The notes under the pieces were generated by a model. That model was not told where the DNA came from. It worked only from the letters and a program-made list of their open reading frames with translations, and did no database searches. Of a stretch of DNA of 21,098 nt, positions 1 through 7,183 are shown piece after piece; position 1 is the stretch's first letter; each line of letters starts with the position of its first letter. This stretch comes from Planctomycetia bacterium (GTDB taxonomy: Bacteria; Planctomycetota; Phycisphaerae; Phycisphaerales; SM1A02). Made by a program: the position numbers and the translations under genes. The stretch is taken from the NCBI GenBank assembly GCA_005799205.1, contig SYHM01000079.1:1-21098 (forward strand), read 5' to 3'.

Positions 1-170
1 AAAGGAGCGCGGCGCCGACGCGCCAGCCGCGGCTGCGAGATGAGCGAATGACGTGGCAATCACTCATGATTCATCAGCTTGCCCGATTGTGCACCGTTGT
101 CAAAGCCAAACTGGCCGAATCACGAGAAATATTCCAGGAATTCGGGCCGATTGGTGACTCGCCGACGGGA
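1..170. other. Intergenic stretch with possible end of a truncated plus-strand gene
   Basis: No gene can be firmly placed here. Plus-strand frame 2 is open from the window edge to a TGA at 41-43 and reads as a short Ala-rich tail (KERGADAPAAAAR) with the high third-position GC of this genome, so it may be the C-terminus of a gene lying to the left. Frame 3 is open to 177-179 but its translation resembles nothing I know. A weak imperfect inverted repeat (113-120 with 140-148, one bulged base) could form a hairpin between the two convergent genes, but it lacks a T-tract, so I do not call it a terminator. Confidence 0.3.
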
Positions 171-998
171 TCAGGGTGATTGCGCAACCGCGGGATGACA
201 GTGCGGGCAGGAGACTCCAACAACATAGCGCGAGTCGACCTGCTCCTGCGGTGTCACTGGCATCTGGCAGGCGTAGCAGACAGCTGCATTCGTCTGGCGC
301 AACTCCGAATCGACACACACTCGCCGATCGAACACGAAACAGTCACCGTCATAGTGCGCCGACCCGCACTCTTCAAAGTACTTGAGGATTCCTCCGTCGA
401 GCTGAAAGACTCGCTGAAACCCCGCGGCCTCCATGAAGGGACCCGCCTTCTCACAGCGAATTCCTCCGGTACAGAACATCACGATCGTTTCATCCTTCAA
501 GTGCTCTGGGAGCCTGCGCGTCGCCTCTGGGAAGTCGCGAAAGTGTGAGACACCGATAGGCAGCGCGCCGTGAAAGGATCCCATGCGAATCTCATAGTCA
601 TTGCGGGTATCGAGCAGCGTGAGTGGCCTTCCCTCGTCGATCCATTGCTTCAACTCGTGTGCCGCAATCTTTGGGGAGGACTTTCGCGCGGGCGCGATCC
701 CGTCGATGCCAAATGCAATGATCTCGCGTTTGAGCTTCACAAGCATGCGACGAAAGGGCTGCTTGGCGCTCAGACTCTCCTTCGCAACAAGATCATGCAA
801 ACCCTCAACGGAGCGAACGCATTGAAGCAGTCGCTCCACCGACTCGGCATCGCCCGCGACGAACAGATTGATCCCTTCGGGGCTGAGCATGATCGTCCCC
901 TTCAGGTGCTCGTGCGCGCAGAGTTCGCGAAGGCGCTCGCGCAGGGACTCGAGTCCATCGAGTGGAGCAAACTTGTATGCGGCAACGTTCGTGACCAT
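171..998 (-). CDS. trhO: tRNA uridine(34) hydroxylase TrhO (YceA-type rhodanese protein)
   Basis: Predicted oxygen-dependent tRNA hydroxylase that makes 5-hydroxyuridine at the wobble position, the first step toward 5-(carboxy)methoxyuridine in tRNAs reading several codon boxes; cytosolic. The 275-residue protein has the family layout: an N-terminal ferredoxin-like region with a KGTIMLSPEGIN stretch (about 33-44), then a rhodanese domain (about 110-215). The active-site loop FCTGGIRCEKA contains the predicted catalytic Cys176 and a second Cys182. The C-terminus has two CxxC pairs (241/244 and 264/267) that could bind zinc. The ATG start is supported by a TATAGT box exactly 6 nt upstream and the absence of a Shine-Dalgarno. 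It lies 7 nt after a pseudouridine synthase gene, so two RNA-modification enzymes are paired. The family call is secure; the specific tRNA targets are inferred from homologues. Confidence 0.93.
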   Translation of the reverse strand: MVTNVAAYKFAPLDGLESLRERLRELCAHEHLKGTIMLSPEGINLFVAGDAESVERLLQCVRSVEGLHDLVAKESLSAKQPFRRMLVKLKREIIAFGIDGIAPARKSSPKIAAHELKQWIDEGRPLTLLDTRNDYEIRMGSFHGALPIGVSHFRDFPEATRRLPEHLKDETIVMFCTGGIRCEKAGPFMEAAGFQRVFQLDGGILKYFEECGSAHYDGDCFVFDRRVCVDSELRQTNAAVCYACQMPVTPQEQVDSRYVVGVSCPHCHPAVAQSP

Positions 999-1004
999 TG
1001 CCGC

Positions 1005-1010
1005 ACTATA
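1005..1010 (-). promoter_or_regulatory. Candidate -10 box (TATAGT) for trhO inside the end of the upstream gene
   Basis: TATAGT on the minus strand matches five of six bases of the sigma-70 -10 consensus and ends exactly 6 nt before the trhO ATG, so transcription would begin at or next to the start codon. The hexamer contains the TAG stop of the upstream pseudouridine synthase gene. This suggests trhO can be transcribed alone as a leaderless mRNA as well as by read-through. Confidence 0.5.
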
Positions 1011-1968
1011 GAGCGGGCACGCTCGATTCGAGTGTCAGTCGCGAGGTGAATCTGCGTTCGCAGTTCGTCAGAGGGTCTCGAAACGCAATCTCGCGAGCGA
1101 GCAATTGCAGTGGCTTCGCATACGCGGCCGCCTCGCCTTGCGGGCGTTCTTCGCGCAGCTCGGGGTAGATCGGATCGTTGAGGATAGGAATCGCGAGGGC
1201 CGCGCACTGCACGCGCAATTGATGTTTTCGCCCAGTGATTGGCGCCAAGCGGTACAGCCCCTGATCGAAACCTCCGGCGGCGGCGACCCGATTGATCAAC
1301 GCAATGTGCGTTGTTGCATTGGGGGGGCCTGGCACCTCTCGCATTCGCATGAAGTGTGTGTCCGGCACAATCCTGCTCATGTAAGTCAGTGGAAGGTTGA
1401 GTCGATCGTTCACCGGCGCAACCGCCTCATACGACTTTTCGACCGCACGATCGCGAAACAGTGCCTGATAGAGATCGCGCGTTCGTTCTTGCACGCTGAA
1501 GAGGACGACTCCTGCTGTGTCACGGTCGACGCGGTGAATAGGAACGAGCGAATCGATGCCCAGCCGGCGCTTGAGCCTCACGAGCAGCGTCTCTTGCAGA
1601 TACCTGCCCGAAGGAATCACGGGCAGAAAGTGGGGTTTGTCAGCCACGACGAGATGATCGTCGTGAAAGAGAATGTCCTCGTCAAAGGGAATCCGGTCCT
1701 CAGATTCAAGCGTTCGGTAATAGAAGAGGACGAGTCCGGCCTCGTGCGGGCGATCGATCGTGACCACGAGACCGTTTCGATCGACAACCTCTCGCTCGGC
1801 GATTCTTCTCATCCACTCATGCGCAGGAGTCGCTGGGAAGCACTCGATCAAGTACTGCGCAAGGGTTGTCCACTTTCCTGCCTTCACGCATGTTCGGCTC
1901 GGGCCGACGCCATCGCGCACGGGGAGCGGCGCGCGCAGTTTCGCCCCATACCCTGTGTTCGCACTCAT
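1006..1968 (-). CDS. RluA-family RNA pseudouridine synthase
   Basis: Predicted to isomerise uridine to pseudouridine in rRNA or tRNA. The 320-residue protein has an N-terminal S4-like segment (about 35-85) and an RluA catalytic domain. The catalytic motif HRVDRDTAG gives Asp148 as the nucleophile (family consensus HRLDxxTSG), and the C-terminal half contains the conserved TGRKHQLRVQ strand followed by LNDPIYP. The start is the ATG at 1968, which overlaps the stop of the upstream sulfotransferase gene as ATGA, so translation is probably coupled. RluA, RluC, RluD and TruC share these motifs, so the exact target position cannot be named from sequence. Its neighbour trhO is another RNA-modification gene. 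Confidence 0.9.
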   Translation of the reverse strand: MSANTGYGAKLRAPLPVRDGVGPSRTCVKAGKWTTLAQYLIECFPATPAHEWMRRIAEREVVDRNGLVVTIDRPHEAGLVLFYYRTLESEDRIPFDEDILFHDDHLVVADKPHFLPVIPSGRYLQETLLVRLKRRLGIDSLVPIHRVDRDTAGVVLFSVQERTRDLYQALFRDRAVEKSYEAVAPVNDRLNLPLTYMSRIVPDTHFMRMREVPGPPNATTHIALINRVAAAGGFDQGLYRLAPITGRKHQLRVQCAALAIPILNDPIYPELREERPQGEAAAYAKPLQLLAREIAFRDPLTNCERRFTSRLTLESSVPAL

Positions 1969-3428
1969 TGCTTCCCGCGCGTCTCCTCATGCGCGCTCAC
2001 GAGCACATCCCATGAGTGATCAAATGCCCACTCGTAGTTGCGCCAACGGCCAATCGACGAACGATTGATGGGCTGCCGAACCTGCTGGTGGCTCAACGTG
2101 AACACCGCGCGCGTGTTGCGGTGAGGCTGCACGACCGCTTCATGCATGGGAAGTCCAAGTCGGTCGAGGCAGCGCTGTGCGTGAGTTGCTGGACTCGCGA
2201 CGAGATCTTCGTACACCAGACATTCATGTGAGAATCCAAACGCGTTGAGCGCTTGGGGGAGAATCGATCGCTCGGCTTCGATCACTCGACGAAGAGAATC
2301 GAGTGAGGCTGTCCAGCCGTTCGAGATTGGATGAAAAAACGACAGCAGCATGCTGATCGCCATGTCGCGTGGGTCCCGAGCGACATGAAAGAACACCGTC
2401 CCAGGCATCACCACCGCAAGCTCGGGAAGAAACTGCCATGCCTTGAGTGTTTTGTCGAATGTCCAACTGGCCCCGGGCCTGCGCAGGCGCGCGGCGTGGT
2501 CGGTGTACCCGCGCTGCAACGTGGCCGCTACATCGCGCGGAGTGTGTGCAAGATCGCGAAGCGTACGCCCGGTCGACGCAATTCCCTGCGCAATGATCTC
2601 AACCCCGTCGTACTCGCCGATGCCACAGATCTGTGGATGGCTGTCAAGCATCTGTTCGAGCAACGTGGTTCCAGAGCGAGGAAGTCCGACGACGAGCGCG
2701 ATGCCCTCGACTGGTTCTGCGCGCGGAGCGATCGTACGAGCACCACTCTTCAGCAGCGCACGCTGCGCGGCAATCGAACCAAGAAGCCCCTCGAGATCGA
2801 ATGGAGGCGTTGTCGCGGCGTGCAACTCAACTGCGAGTTCGAATGCCTCGCGGTAGCGACCGACTTTGTCGAGCAACTGCACTGCATCAAATCCAGCGAC
2901 CCGTCGCAGCACGACATGCTGCGAATCTCGCGCGAGTGGCAGCAGCAGGTCAATCGCTGCATCTGGATCATCGGCCGCTCGTACGCGCGCAAGAAAGAAC
3001 GGGCCTCGTGCATCGCGCAGCCACGCACCTCCGCGATGGACCAGCGCAGCGAACTCGTCCCGCCGGTGCGAAAAATAGAGCGTTTCGGCGAGTGTCACCG
3101 AAGCCTCAACACTGTACGGACTTGTCGAGGCTGCAAGTGGCGTCAACCTCGCGATCGCGGCATCGATGCGGCCAAGCCGTTGGTCGACCATCGCCTGCAG
3201 GAGCGTGGCCTGATCATGGTGCGGATCGATTCGCAGTGCACGTTCGAGGTCGGTGTCCGCGTCACAGGTGCGGCCGAGCCCAAGGTGCGCTCGCGCTCGA
3301 CCAACCAATGCAATCCGGTTGCGCGCGGACACCTTGAGCAGCGCATCACAGAGATGGATGACCTGCCCAAACGACTGCGCCGCGAGGAGCCGCTCGATCT
3401 GCGCGGCAGGTGTTTCGGCAGGTGACAT
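1965..3428 (-). CDS. TPR-repeat sulfotransferase
   Basis: Predicted PAPS-dependent sulfotransferase; the acceptor is unknown. The N-terminal half (about 10-215) is helical with TPR-like repeats. The C-terminal half (about 240-480) is the sulfotransferase fold, with the 5'-phosphosulfate loop GLPRSGTTLLEQ at 248-259 and the 3'-phosphate-binding segment HVARDPRDMAISM at 348-360 (Arg351 and Ser359 are the expected ligands). TPR-sulfotransferases of this kind resemble tyrosylprotein sulfotransferases in their catalytic half. I choose the ATG at 3428 (487 residues) because a GGAG sits 6 nt upstream; a GTG at 3440 in the same frame would add four residues. There is no signal peptide. It lies 16 nt after an anion symporter gene and overlaps the next gene by ATGA, so it sits inside an operon. 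Confidence 0.88.
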   Translation of the reverse strand: MSPAETPAAQIERLLAAQSFGQVIHLCDALLKVSARNRIALVGRARAHLGLGRTCDADTDLERALRIDPHHDQATLLQAMVDQRLGRIDAAIARLTPLAASTSPYSVEASVTLAETLYFSHRRDEFAALVHRGGAWLRDARGPFFLARVRAADDPDAAIDLLLPLARDSQHVVLRRVAGFDAVQLLDKVGRYREAFELAVELHAATTPPFDLEGLLGSIAAQRALLKSGARTIAPRAEPVEGIALVVGLPRSGTTLLEQMLDSHPQICGIGEYDGVEIIAQGIASTGRTLRDLAHTPRDVAATLQRGYTDHAARLRRPGASWTFDKTLKAWQFLPELAVVMPGTVFFHVARDPRDMAISMLLSFFHPISNGWTASLDSLRRVIEAERSILPQALNAFGFSHECLVYEDLVASPATHAQRCLDRLGLPMHEAVVQPHRNTRAVFTLSHQQVRQPINRSSIGRWRNYEWAFDHSWDVLVSAHEETRGKQ

Positions 3429-3444
3429 CGCGCGCTCCACGCTG

Positions 3445-4950
3445 TTAGAGAAGCAGGCTGCAGAGCGCAGTGATCACGACTGCAGCACAGAGGTTGAGCA
3501 TGAACCCAACTCGGATCATCTCGCGCTGGGGAACGTGCCCCGTTGAATAGACGAGCGCATTTGGGGGAGTACCAACCGGCAGCATGAAGGCGCAACTCGC
3601 GCCAAGCGTTGCCGCGATGACGAGCTTCTCTGGTGAGATTCCAAGCCCAGGAGCCATTGCGCCGACGATGGGTACAGCGGTTGCCGTGAGTGCGGTGTTC
3701 GATCCGATCTCGCTTGCGAAGATGAGTGCAGTCACGACCACTCCCACGATTGCGAACTCGGGCACCCCCGAGACGCCTCCAACCGTCGACGCAATCGCCG
3801 CAGAGACGCCCGTTCGTTGCATCGAATCCGCAAGGCTGAGCCCACCACCGAACAGAATGAAGACACCCCAGGGCAGCGCGCGCGTCTCAGGCCATGGAAC
3901 GAGCGGCGTGCGACTGCCACGCGCTTGGGGCAGAAGAAAGAGCGCAAACGCGGCGGCAATCGCGATGATGCCGTCACTGATGTGAACCCCAGGGAGATGC
4001 TTCTTGATGAGCGGACTCGCAACCCACAGAAGCACTGCGCTCACAAAGATCAGCAGCGTCACCTTTGCGCCGCGCGAGAGCGGTTGGGTTGTGATGTGGA
4101 GTGTCGAGCTCTTCGGTGGATGCACCAGCCCGCGCAGTGGGAATGCGAATCGAAAAATGACGAGCACTGAGAGCAGCATTGCCACGGCAACTGGCACACC
4201 AATCGAAGACCAGTGCAAGAACTCCATCGTTCCCCCATTGCCGTCGATCCACTCCGCGGCGATCGCATTCGGCGGGCTGCCGAGCAGTGTCATGACTCCA
4301 CCGATACTCGCGCCATATGCGACGGCGAGCAGCACCGCACAACGAAAATGCGGAAGTGCCTTCGCGTGTGCGGCTGAGTCGCCGCCTCCTGACGAATAGA
4401 AAGACACCGCAGCCGCCGCGAGCGGCAACATCATTGCCGCCGTTGCCGTGTTCGAAACCCACGCACTAATCGCCGCCGTCACGCAGAGAAAGGACGCGAC
4501 GATGGCCCACTGTGAGTCACCCACGAATGACAGGAGCATCGCAAGCAACCGCTCGCCGAGCCCATGTCGTGCGATCGCGATGCCGATGACCGATCCACCC
4601 GCGAAGAGAAAGATCACCTCGTTGGCAAAGGGGACCAGCGCCTGTTCAACCGAGGTCGTACCAGTCAGCGGAAGGACGAGCACAGGGAGCAATCCGGTCA
4701 CCGCGAGGTCCACTGCCTGTGTTCCCCACCAGATCGCCATCCACGCTAGCAATCCAAGCGACACACCACCAGCACTCGAGAGCTTCATCGACGCACATCC
4801 ACCAGAGTGAACCGCCAATGCGATCGCGACGCCGATGAGGGGACCCGCGATGAGGGCGAATTGGCGGAGAAAATCGGGTTGATCGGCGCCGCTCTGTTCG
4901 CGCGCAGTGCCTTGCGGCGAAGAAGGAGTCTCGTGCGCAGGTCGTTGCAT
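3445..4950 (-). CDS. DASS/SLC13-family sodium:anion symporter
   Basis: Predicted inner-membrane symporter that couples Na+ entry to uptake of a divalent anion (dicarboxylate or sulfate). The 501-residue protein has about 11-12 hydrophobic segments and both DASS half-signatures: SNT at 166-168 with the paired SPPNA at 225-229, and SNT at 417-419 with TPPNA at 461-465. In the family these two clamshells form the sodium and carboxylate sites. The reading frame stays open upstream to 5268, but that extension is antisense to the HicA-like gene and is hydrophilic, unlike a transporter N-terminus. I therefore start at the ATG at 4950, which has a TAGCCT box 10 nt upstream. It is the first gene of an operon with a sulfotransferase, which makes sulfate a tempting substrate, but SLC13 motifs do not separate sulfate from dicarboxylate carriers. 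Confidence 0.88.
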   Translation of the reverse strand: MQRPAHETPSSPQGTAREQSGADQPDFLRQFALIAGPLIGVAIALAVHSGGCASMKLSSAGGVSLGLLAWMAIWWGTQAVDLAVTGLLPVLVLPLTGTTSVEQALVPFANEVIFLFAGGSVIGIAIARHGLGERLLAMLLSFVGDSQWAIVASFLCVTAAISAWVSNTATAAMMLPLAAAAVSFYSSGGGDSAAHAKALPHFRCAVLLAVAYGASIGGVMTLLGSPPNAIAAEWIDGNGGTMEFLHWSSIGVPVAVAMLLSVLVIFRFAFPLRGLVHPPKSSTLHITTQPLSRGAKVTLLIFVSAVLLWVASPLIKKHLPGVHISDGIIAIAAAFALFLLPQARGSRTPLVPWPETRALPWGVFILFGGGLSLADSMQRTGVSAAIASTVGGVSGVPEFAIVGVVVTALIFASEIGSNTALTATAVPIVGAMAPGLGISPEKLVIAATLGASCAFMLPVGTPPNALVYSTGHVPQREMIRVGFMLNLCAAVVITALCSLLL

Positions 4951-4960
4951 GTCACGGGAA

Positions 4961-4966
4961 AGGCTA
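4961..4966 (-). promoter_or_regulatory. Candidate -10 box (TAGCCT) for the symporter operon
   Basis: TAGCCT on the minus strand ends 10 nt before the chosen ATG in a 57-nt divergent intergenic region. There is no clear -35 element and no Shine-Dalgarno. The match is weak by itself and is supported mainly by the same spacing at other unit-leading genes in this window. Confidence 0.3.
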
Positions 4967-4995
4967 CAGCGTTCGTGCTGCCTCACATCGACCGC

Positions 4996-5001
4996 TACAG
5001 T
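4996..5001 (+). promoter_or_regulatory. Candidate -10 box (TACAGT) for the HicA-like gene
   Basis: TACAGT ends exactly 6 nt before the ATG at 5008, so the transcript would be leaderless. A poor -35 candidate (TTCGTG, 4972-4977) lies 18 nt upstream. No Shine-Dalgarno is present. Confidence 0.45.
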
Positions 5002-5007
5002 AGCGCC

Positions 5008-5274
5008 ATGTCGCACACACAGGAAACGCTTAAGCAAGTCTTTGCGCATCCCACGTCGCACAACATCGCATGGCGAGACATTGTCAAGATGTTTGAAGGA
5101 CTCGGGGGCACCACAGAAGAAACCAAGAAGGAACACCTCAAGGTCAAGCTCAACGGAAAGGAGATGACCTTCTTGATCCCTCGCCATGGGCACCACACAC
5201 TCGACAACAATGACGAAATCGGTCACATCCGCCGATTTCTCCGTGACTGCGGACTCGAGCCATCGCACAAGTAG
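5008..5274 (+). CDS. Solitary HicA/YcfA-like small protein
   Basis: An 88-residue protein whose core (about 20-84) fits the HicA/YcfA double-stranded-RNA-binding fold: an opening helix (AWRDIVKMFEGLGG), a strand with His43 (KEHLKVKLNG) where HicA toxins carry the catalytic His, a strand plus loop TFLIPRHGHH, and a final helix IRRFLRDCGL. HicA toxins of toxin-antitoxin systems cut mRNA. This copy resembles the slightly longer stand-alone relatives found in many bacteria rather than the minimal 60-residue toxin. No HicB-like gene adjoins it on either side, so a toxin role is doubtful. The start at 5008 is preferred over an upstream in-frame ATG at 4807 because the extra stretch is antisense to the symporter gene and a TACAGT box sits 6 nt before 5008. 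Confidence 0.7.
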   Translation: MSHTQETLKQVFAHPTSHNIAWRDIVKMFEGLGGTTEETKKEHLKVKLNGKEMTFLIPRHGHHTLDNNDEIGHIRRFLRDCGLEPSHK

Positions 5275-5318
5275 CCATTCTGGCGCAGATTTCTGGGTTG
5301 AATTCTTGGGGATTCCGC

Positions 5319-5346
5319 TTGCGCGGGGGCACCTCGGGGGTAGGTT
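5319..5346 (+). promoter_or_regulatory. Candidate promoter of the lectin-like gene
   Basis: TTGCGC (5319-5324) and TAGGTT (5341-5346) are separated by 16 nt, and the -10-like box ends 6 nt before the ATG at 5353. This predicts a leaderless transcript. The rest of the 78-nt gap after the HicA-like gene shows no terminator that I can recognise. Confidence 0.4.
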
Positions 5347-5352
5347 GTTGGC

Positions 5353-6408
5353 ATGATCACACCGCAGACCTCACGTGGAATTCAGCTGACGCTCGCACTC
5401 GCGCTGAGCGCACATATCACGACACTCGCATCGGGGCAAGCGACAAACGATGCGTGTGGTGCGGCATCGCCTCTCGCTGGATATGGAGTCACTGCGTACT
5501 CCACCGTCGGCGCAACGACCGATGGACTCGCGGGGCCCGCGTGTCTCTTTTTCAGCGTCTCACAGGTTTACAACGACATTTGGTACTGCTGGACTGCTGC
5601 TGAGAGCGGCATCGTCTCGATCGACCTATGCGGATCAACGTTTGACACGAAGTTAGCTGTCTACGCCGATTGCACCCCGTGCGCCGATCCTTCAACGATC
5701 ATTGCGTGTAGTGACGATTCATGCGGGAATGGTTCGAAGGTGATCTTTGTGGCAGCCGCGGGACACTCGTACACCGTCCGAGTCGGCGCCTATTCAACCT
5801 CTGGCACTGGTACGGGCAACATCACAGTCGCGTCTGGGGCACTCGCTGACATTACGAATCCAGCAAACGGTCATCGCTACCTGGCCTTTGCTGGCACGAG
5901 TTGGACTGCGAGCGAGGCATTCGCGGTCAGCATTGGCGCACATATGGTGACAATCGATGACCAAGCTGAGAATGACTGGATTCAGGCGAACTTCGGGCTC
6001 CTGCTTGGCGTCGATCGGCGCATTTGGATCGGATTCAACGATGCCGTAACCGAAGGTCAGTTCGTGTGGGCCAGCGGAGCCGCAGTCAACTTCACGAATT
6101 GGAATTCAGGCGAGCCGAACAATGGCGGAACGGGTGAAGACTTCGCCGAGTTTCTCGGGAGCAACGGGAAATGGAACGATCTCAACGACGCGGGTGCAGG
6201 GCTCGCGCACCTTGTCATCGTCGAGCTCGAACCAAGCGCTCCAGCATGCGCCCCTGACTTTGACGGCGATGGATTTGTGGCAGGATCGGACCTCGCGGTG
6301 ATCTTGAGTAACTGGGGTGGGTCTGGGAGCGGCGACCTCGACGGGGACAATCTCGTCGGCGGAGCCGATCTCACGACGATGTTGAGTGCGTGGGGAGCTT
6401 GCCCATAA
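5353..6408 (+). CDS. Secreted C-type-lectin-like protein with dockerin-like calcium-loop tail
   Basis: A 351-residue exported protein. It starts with a signal peptide (about 1-28, likely cut near LASG/QA). Residues about 31-162 form a cysteine-rich beta-sandwich of the pre-peptidase C-terminal type. Residues about 168-292 are a C-type lectin-like domain with WIGFND, the EPN-type calcium/sugar loop EPNN (254-257) and WND (274-276). The tail has two EF-hand-like calcium loops (DFDGDGFVAGSD at 302-313 and DLDGDNLVGGAD at 328-339), each followed by a short helix ending in W-G. Such paired loops at the extreme C-terminus are typical of secreted Phycisphaerae proteins and resemble dockerins. The lectin domain has no cysteines, unlike classical members. 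The EPN loop suggests mannose-type sugar binding, which is an inference. The gene ends 19 nt from a convergent regulator gene. Confidence 0.85.
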   Translation: MITPQTSRGIQLTLALALSAHITTLASGQATNDACGAASPLAGYGVTAYSTVGATTDGLAGPACLFFSVSQVYNDIWYCWTAAESGIVSIDLCGSTFDTKLAVYADCTPCADPSTIIACSDDSCGNGSKVIFVAAAGHSYTVRVGAYSTSGTGTGNITVASGALADITNPANGHRYLAFAGTSWTASEAFAVSIGAHMVTIDDQAENDWIQANFGLLLGVDRRIWIGFNDAVTEGQFVWASGAAVNFTNWNSGEPNNGGTGEDFAEFLGSNGKWNDLNDAGAGLAHLVIVELEPSAPACAPDFDGDGFVAGSDLAVILSNWGGSGSGDLDGDNLVGGADLTTMLSAWGACP

Positions 6409-6427
6409 AGCACCAATCAGCTCGAGA

Positions 6428-7084
6428 TCAACTCGTGCATTCAATTGCCGCGATTGGAAACTGACCCGCCGGCACTGGCGCCGCGATCACTGCAACATGC
6501 CAGTTTGCAAGCGCAGCCTCAGGCGTTCGAGTGCGAGCCCTGCGCGCCTTCGCACCGTCGAGGATTCTGTGAATCTGCTTCGAGAGTGACTGAATCCGTG
6601 CGATCTCTCCCGACTCGAGATGCTCCCAGCGGAGTCCGACGAGTGGAAGCCCACGCGTCGATGCGCTCGCGGAGTGTGCGATCGACTTGTGGCTTGCATC
6701 AAGGTAGCCATTGACGATCGTCCCTAATCGTCGCCCCTCTTTCGCACTCTTGAGATTGCATTTCACTTTCACTGTCGCACTGCTCGCCGCAAAAGCGTCC
6801 GCGCCTCCGGTGCGGGTCACATGCACGAGCCCTGCGGACTGCAGAAGCTTCATGTGGTAATAGAGTCCAGTGCACTCATGGCCAAACATTGCGCTCAATT
6901 GCGGCACTGTGAGCGGACCATGAGCACGAATCGCTTCAAGCAACTGCATTCGCAGGACCGAGCGCACGCCATGCCACGAGGCATTCGACGCAAGCGACAG
7001 TTGCGCGCAGCGGACGGGCAACTGAGGCGACGAAGCGCCGCGAACTTTTGACCCGCGCTGTCCATTCATCATCGGAGTTGCCAT
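6428..7084 (-). CDS. Winged-helix (ArsR-like) transcriptional regulator
   Basis: A 218-residue predicted DNA-binding protein. Residues about 44-95 form a winged helix: RMQLLEAIRAHG, then PLTVPQLSAMFG, then a recognition helix around CTGLYYHMKLLQSAGLV and a basic wing VTRTGG. This layout matches the ArsR/HTH_20 group. The rest (about 100-218) has no motif I recognise and no cysteine pair that would mark a classical metal sensor. The frame continues upstream to 7477, but that part is antisense to cdsA and low-complexity, so I start at the ATG at 7084, which has TACGAT 6 nt upstream. A second in-frame ATG lies at 7072. It is divergent from cdsA with 99 nt between them and could control itself, cdsA or both, but no operator could be picked out. 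Confidence 0.75.
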   Translation of the reverse strand: MATPMMNGQRGSKVRGASSPQLPVRCAQLSLASNASWHGVRSVLRMQLLEAIRAHGPLTVPQLSAMFGHECTGLYYHMKLLQSAGLVHVTRTGGADAFAASSATVKVKCNLKSAKEGRRLGTIVNGYLDASHKSIAHSASASTRGLPLVGLRWEHLESGEIARIQSLSKQIHRILDGAKARRARTRTPEAALANWHVAVIAAPVPAGQFPIAAIECTS

Positions 7085-7090
7085 TTCCGA

Positions 7091-7096
7091 ATCGTA
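7091..7096 (-). promoter_or_regulatory. Candidate -10 box (TACGAT) for the winged-helix gene
   Basis: TACGAT on the minus strand ends exactly 6 nt before the ATG at 7084. There is no Shine-Dalgarno and no convincing -35. Predicted leaderless start. Confidence 0.45.
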
Positions 7097-7168
7097 GCGA
7101 ACGGCCTGCGCACGAGTGCGTTGTTGTGCGCACGCAGACCGACACAGCCACTCGAGACCGTTTCTTTC

Positions 7169-7174
7169 TAGACT
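7169..7174 (+). promoter_or_regulatory. Candidate -10 box (TAGACT) for cdsA
   Basis: TAGACT ends 9 nt before the cdsA ATG, giving a predicted leader of about 0-3 nt. No good -35 is visible. The 99-nt gap to the divergent regulator holds nothing else I recognise. Confidence 0.4.
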
Positions 7175-7183
7175 GAGCGAGCG

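Noticed and set aside
113..148. Possible intrinsic terminator downstream of trhO
   Set aside because: The stem is short and bulged, the loop is long and no T-tract follows on either strand.
3..179. Plus-strand frame 3 open from the window edge to a TGA overlapping the trhO end
   Set aside because: Fifty-odd codons without stop is not unusual at this GC content and the translation resembles no known protein; frame 2 ending at 43 is at least as likely a gene end.
1105..2019. Long plus-strand open frame (304 codons) antisense to the pseudouridine synthase gene
   Set aside because: Composition is that of an antisense shadow (rich in Arg, His, Cys and Gln), there is no recognisable domain, and the opposite strand has clear family motifs.
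2331..3425. Long plus-strand open frame (364 codons) antisense to the sulfotransferase gene
   Set aside because: Basic, cysteine- and glutamine-rich translation with no domain; explained by the strong codon bias of the real gene on the other strand.
4951..5268. N-terminal extension of the anion symporter to 5268
   Set aside because: It is antisense to the HicA-like gene, is not seen in the family, and the ATG at 4950 gives a normal length.
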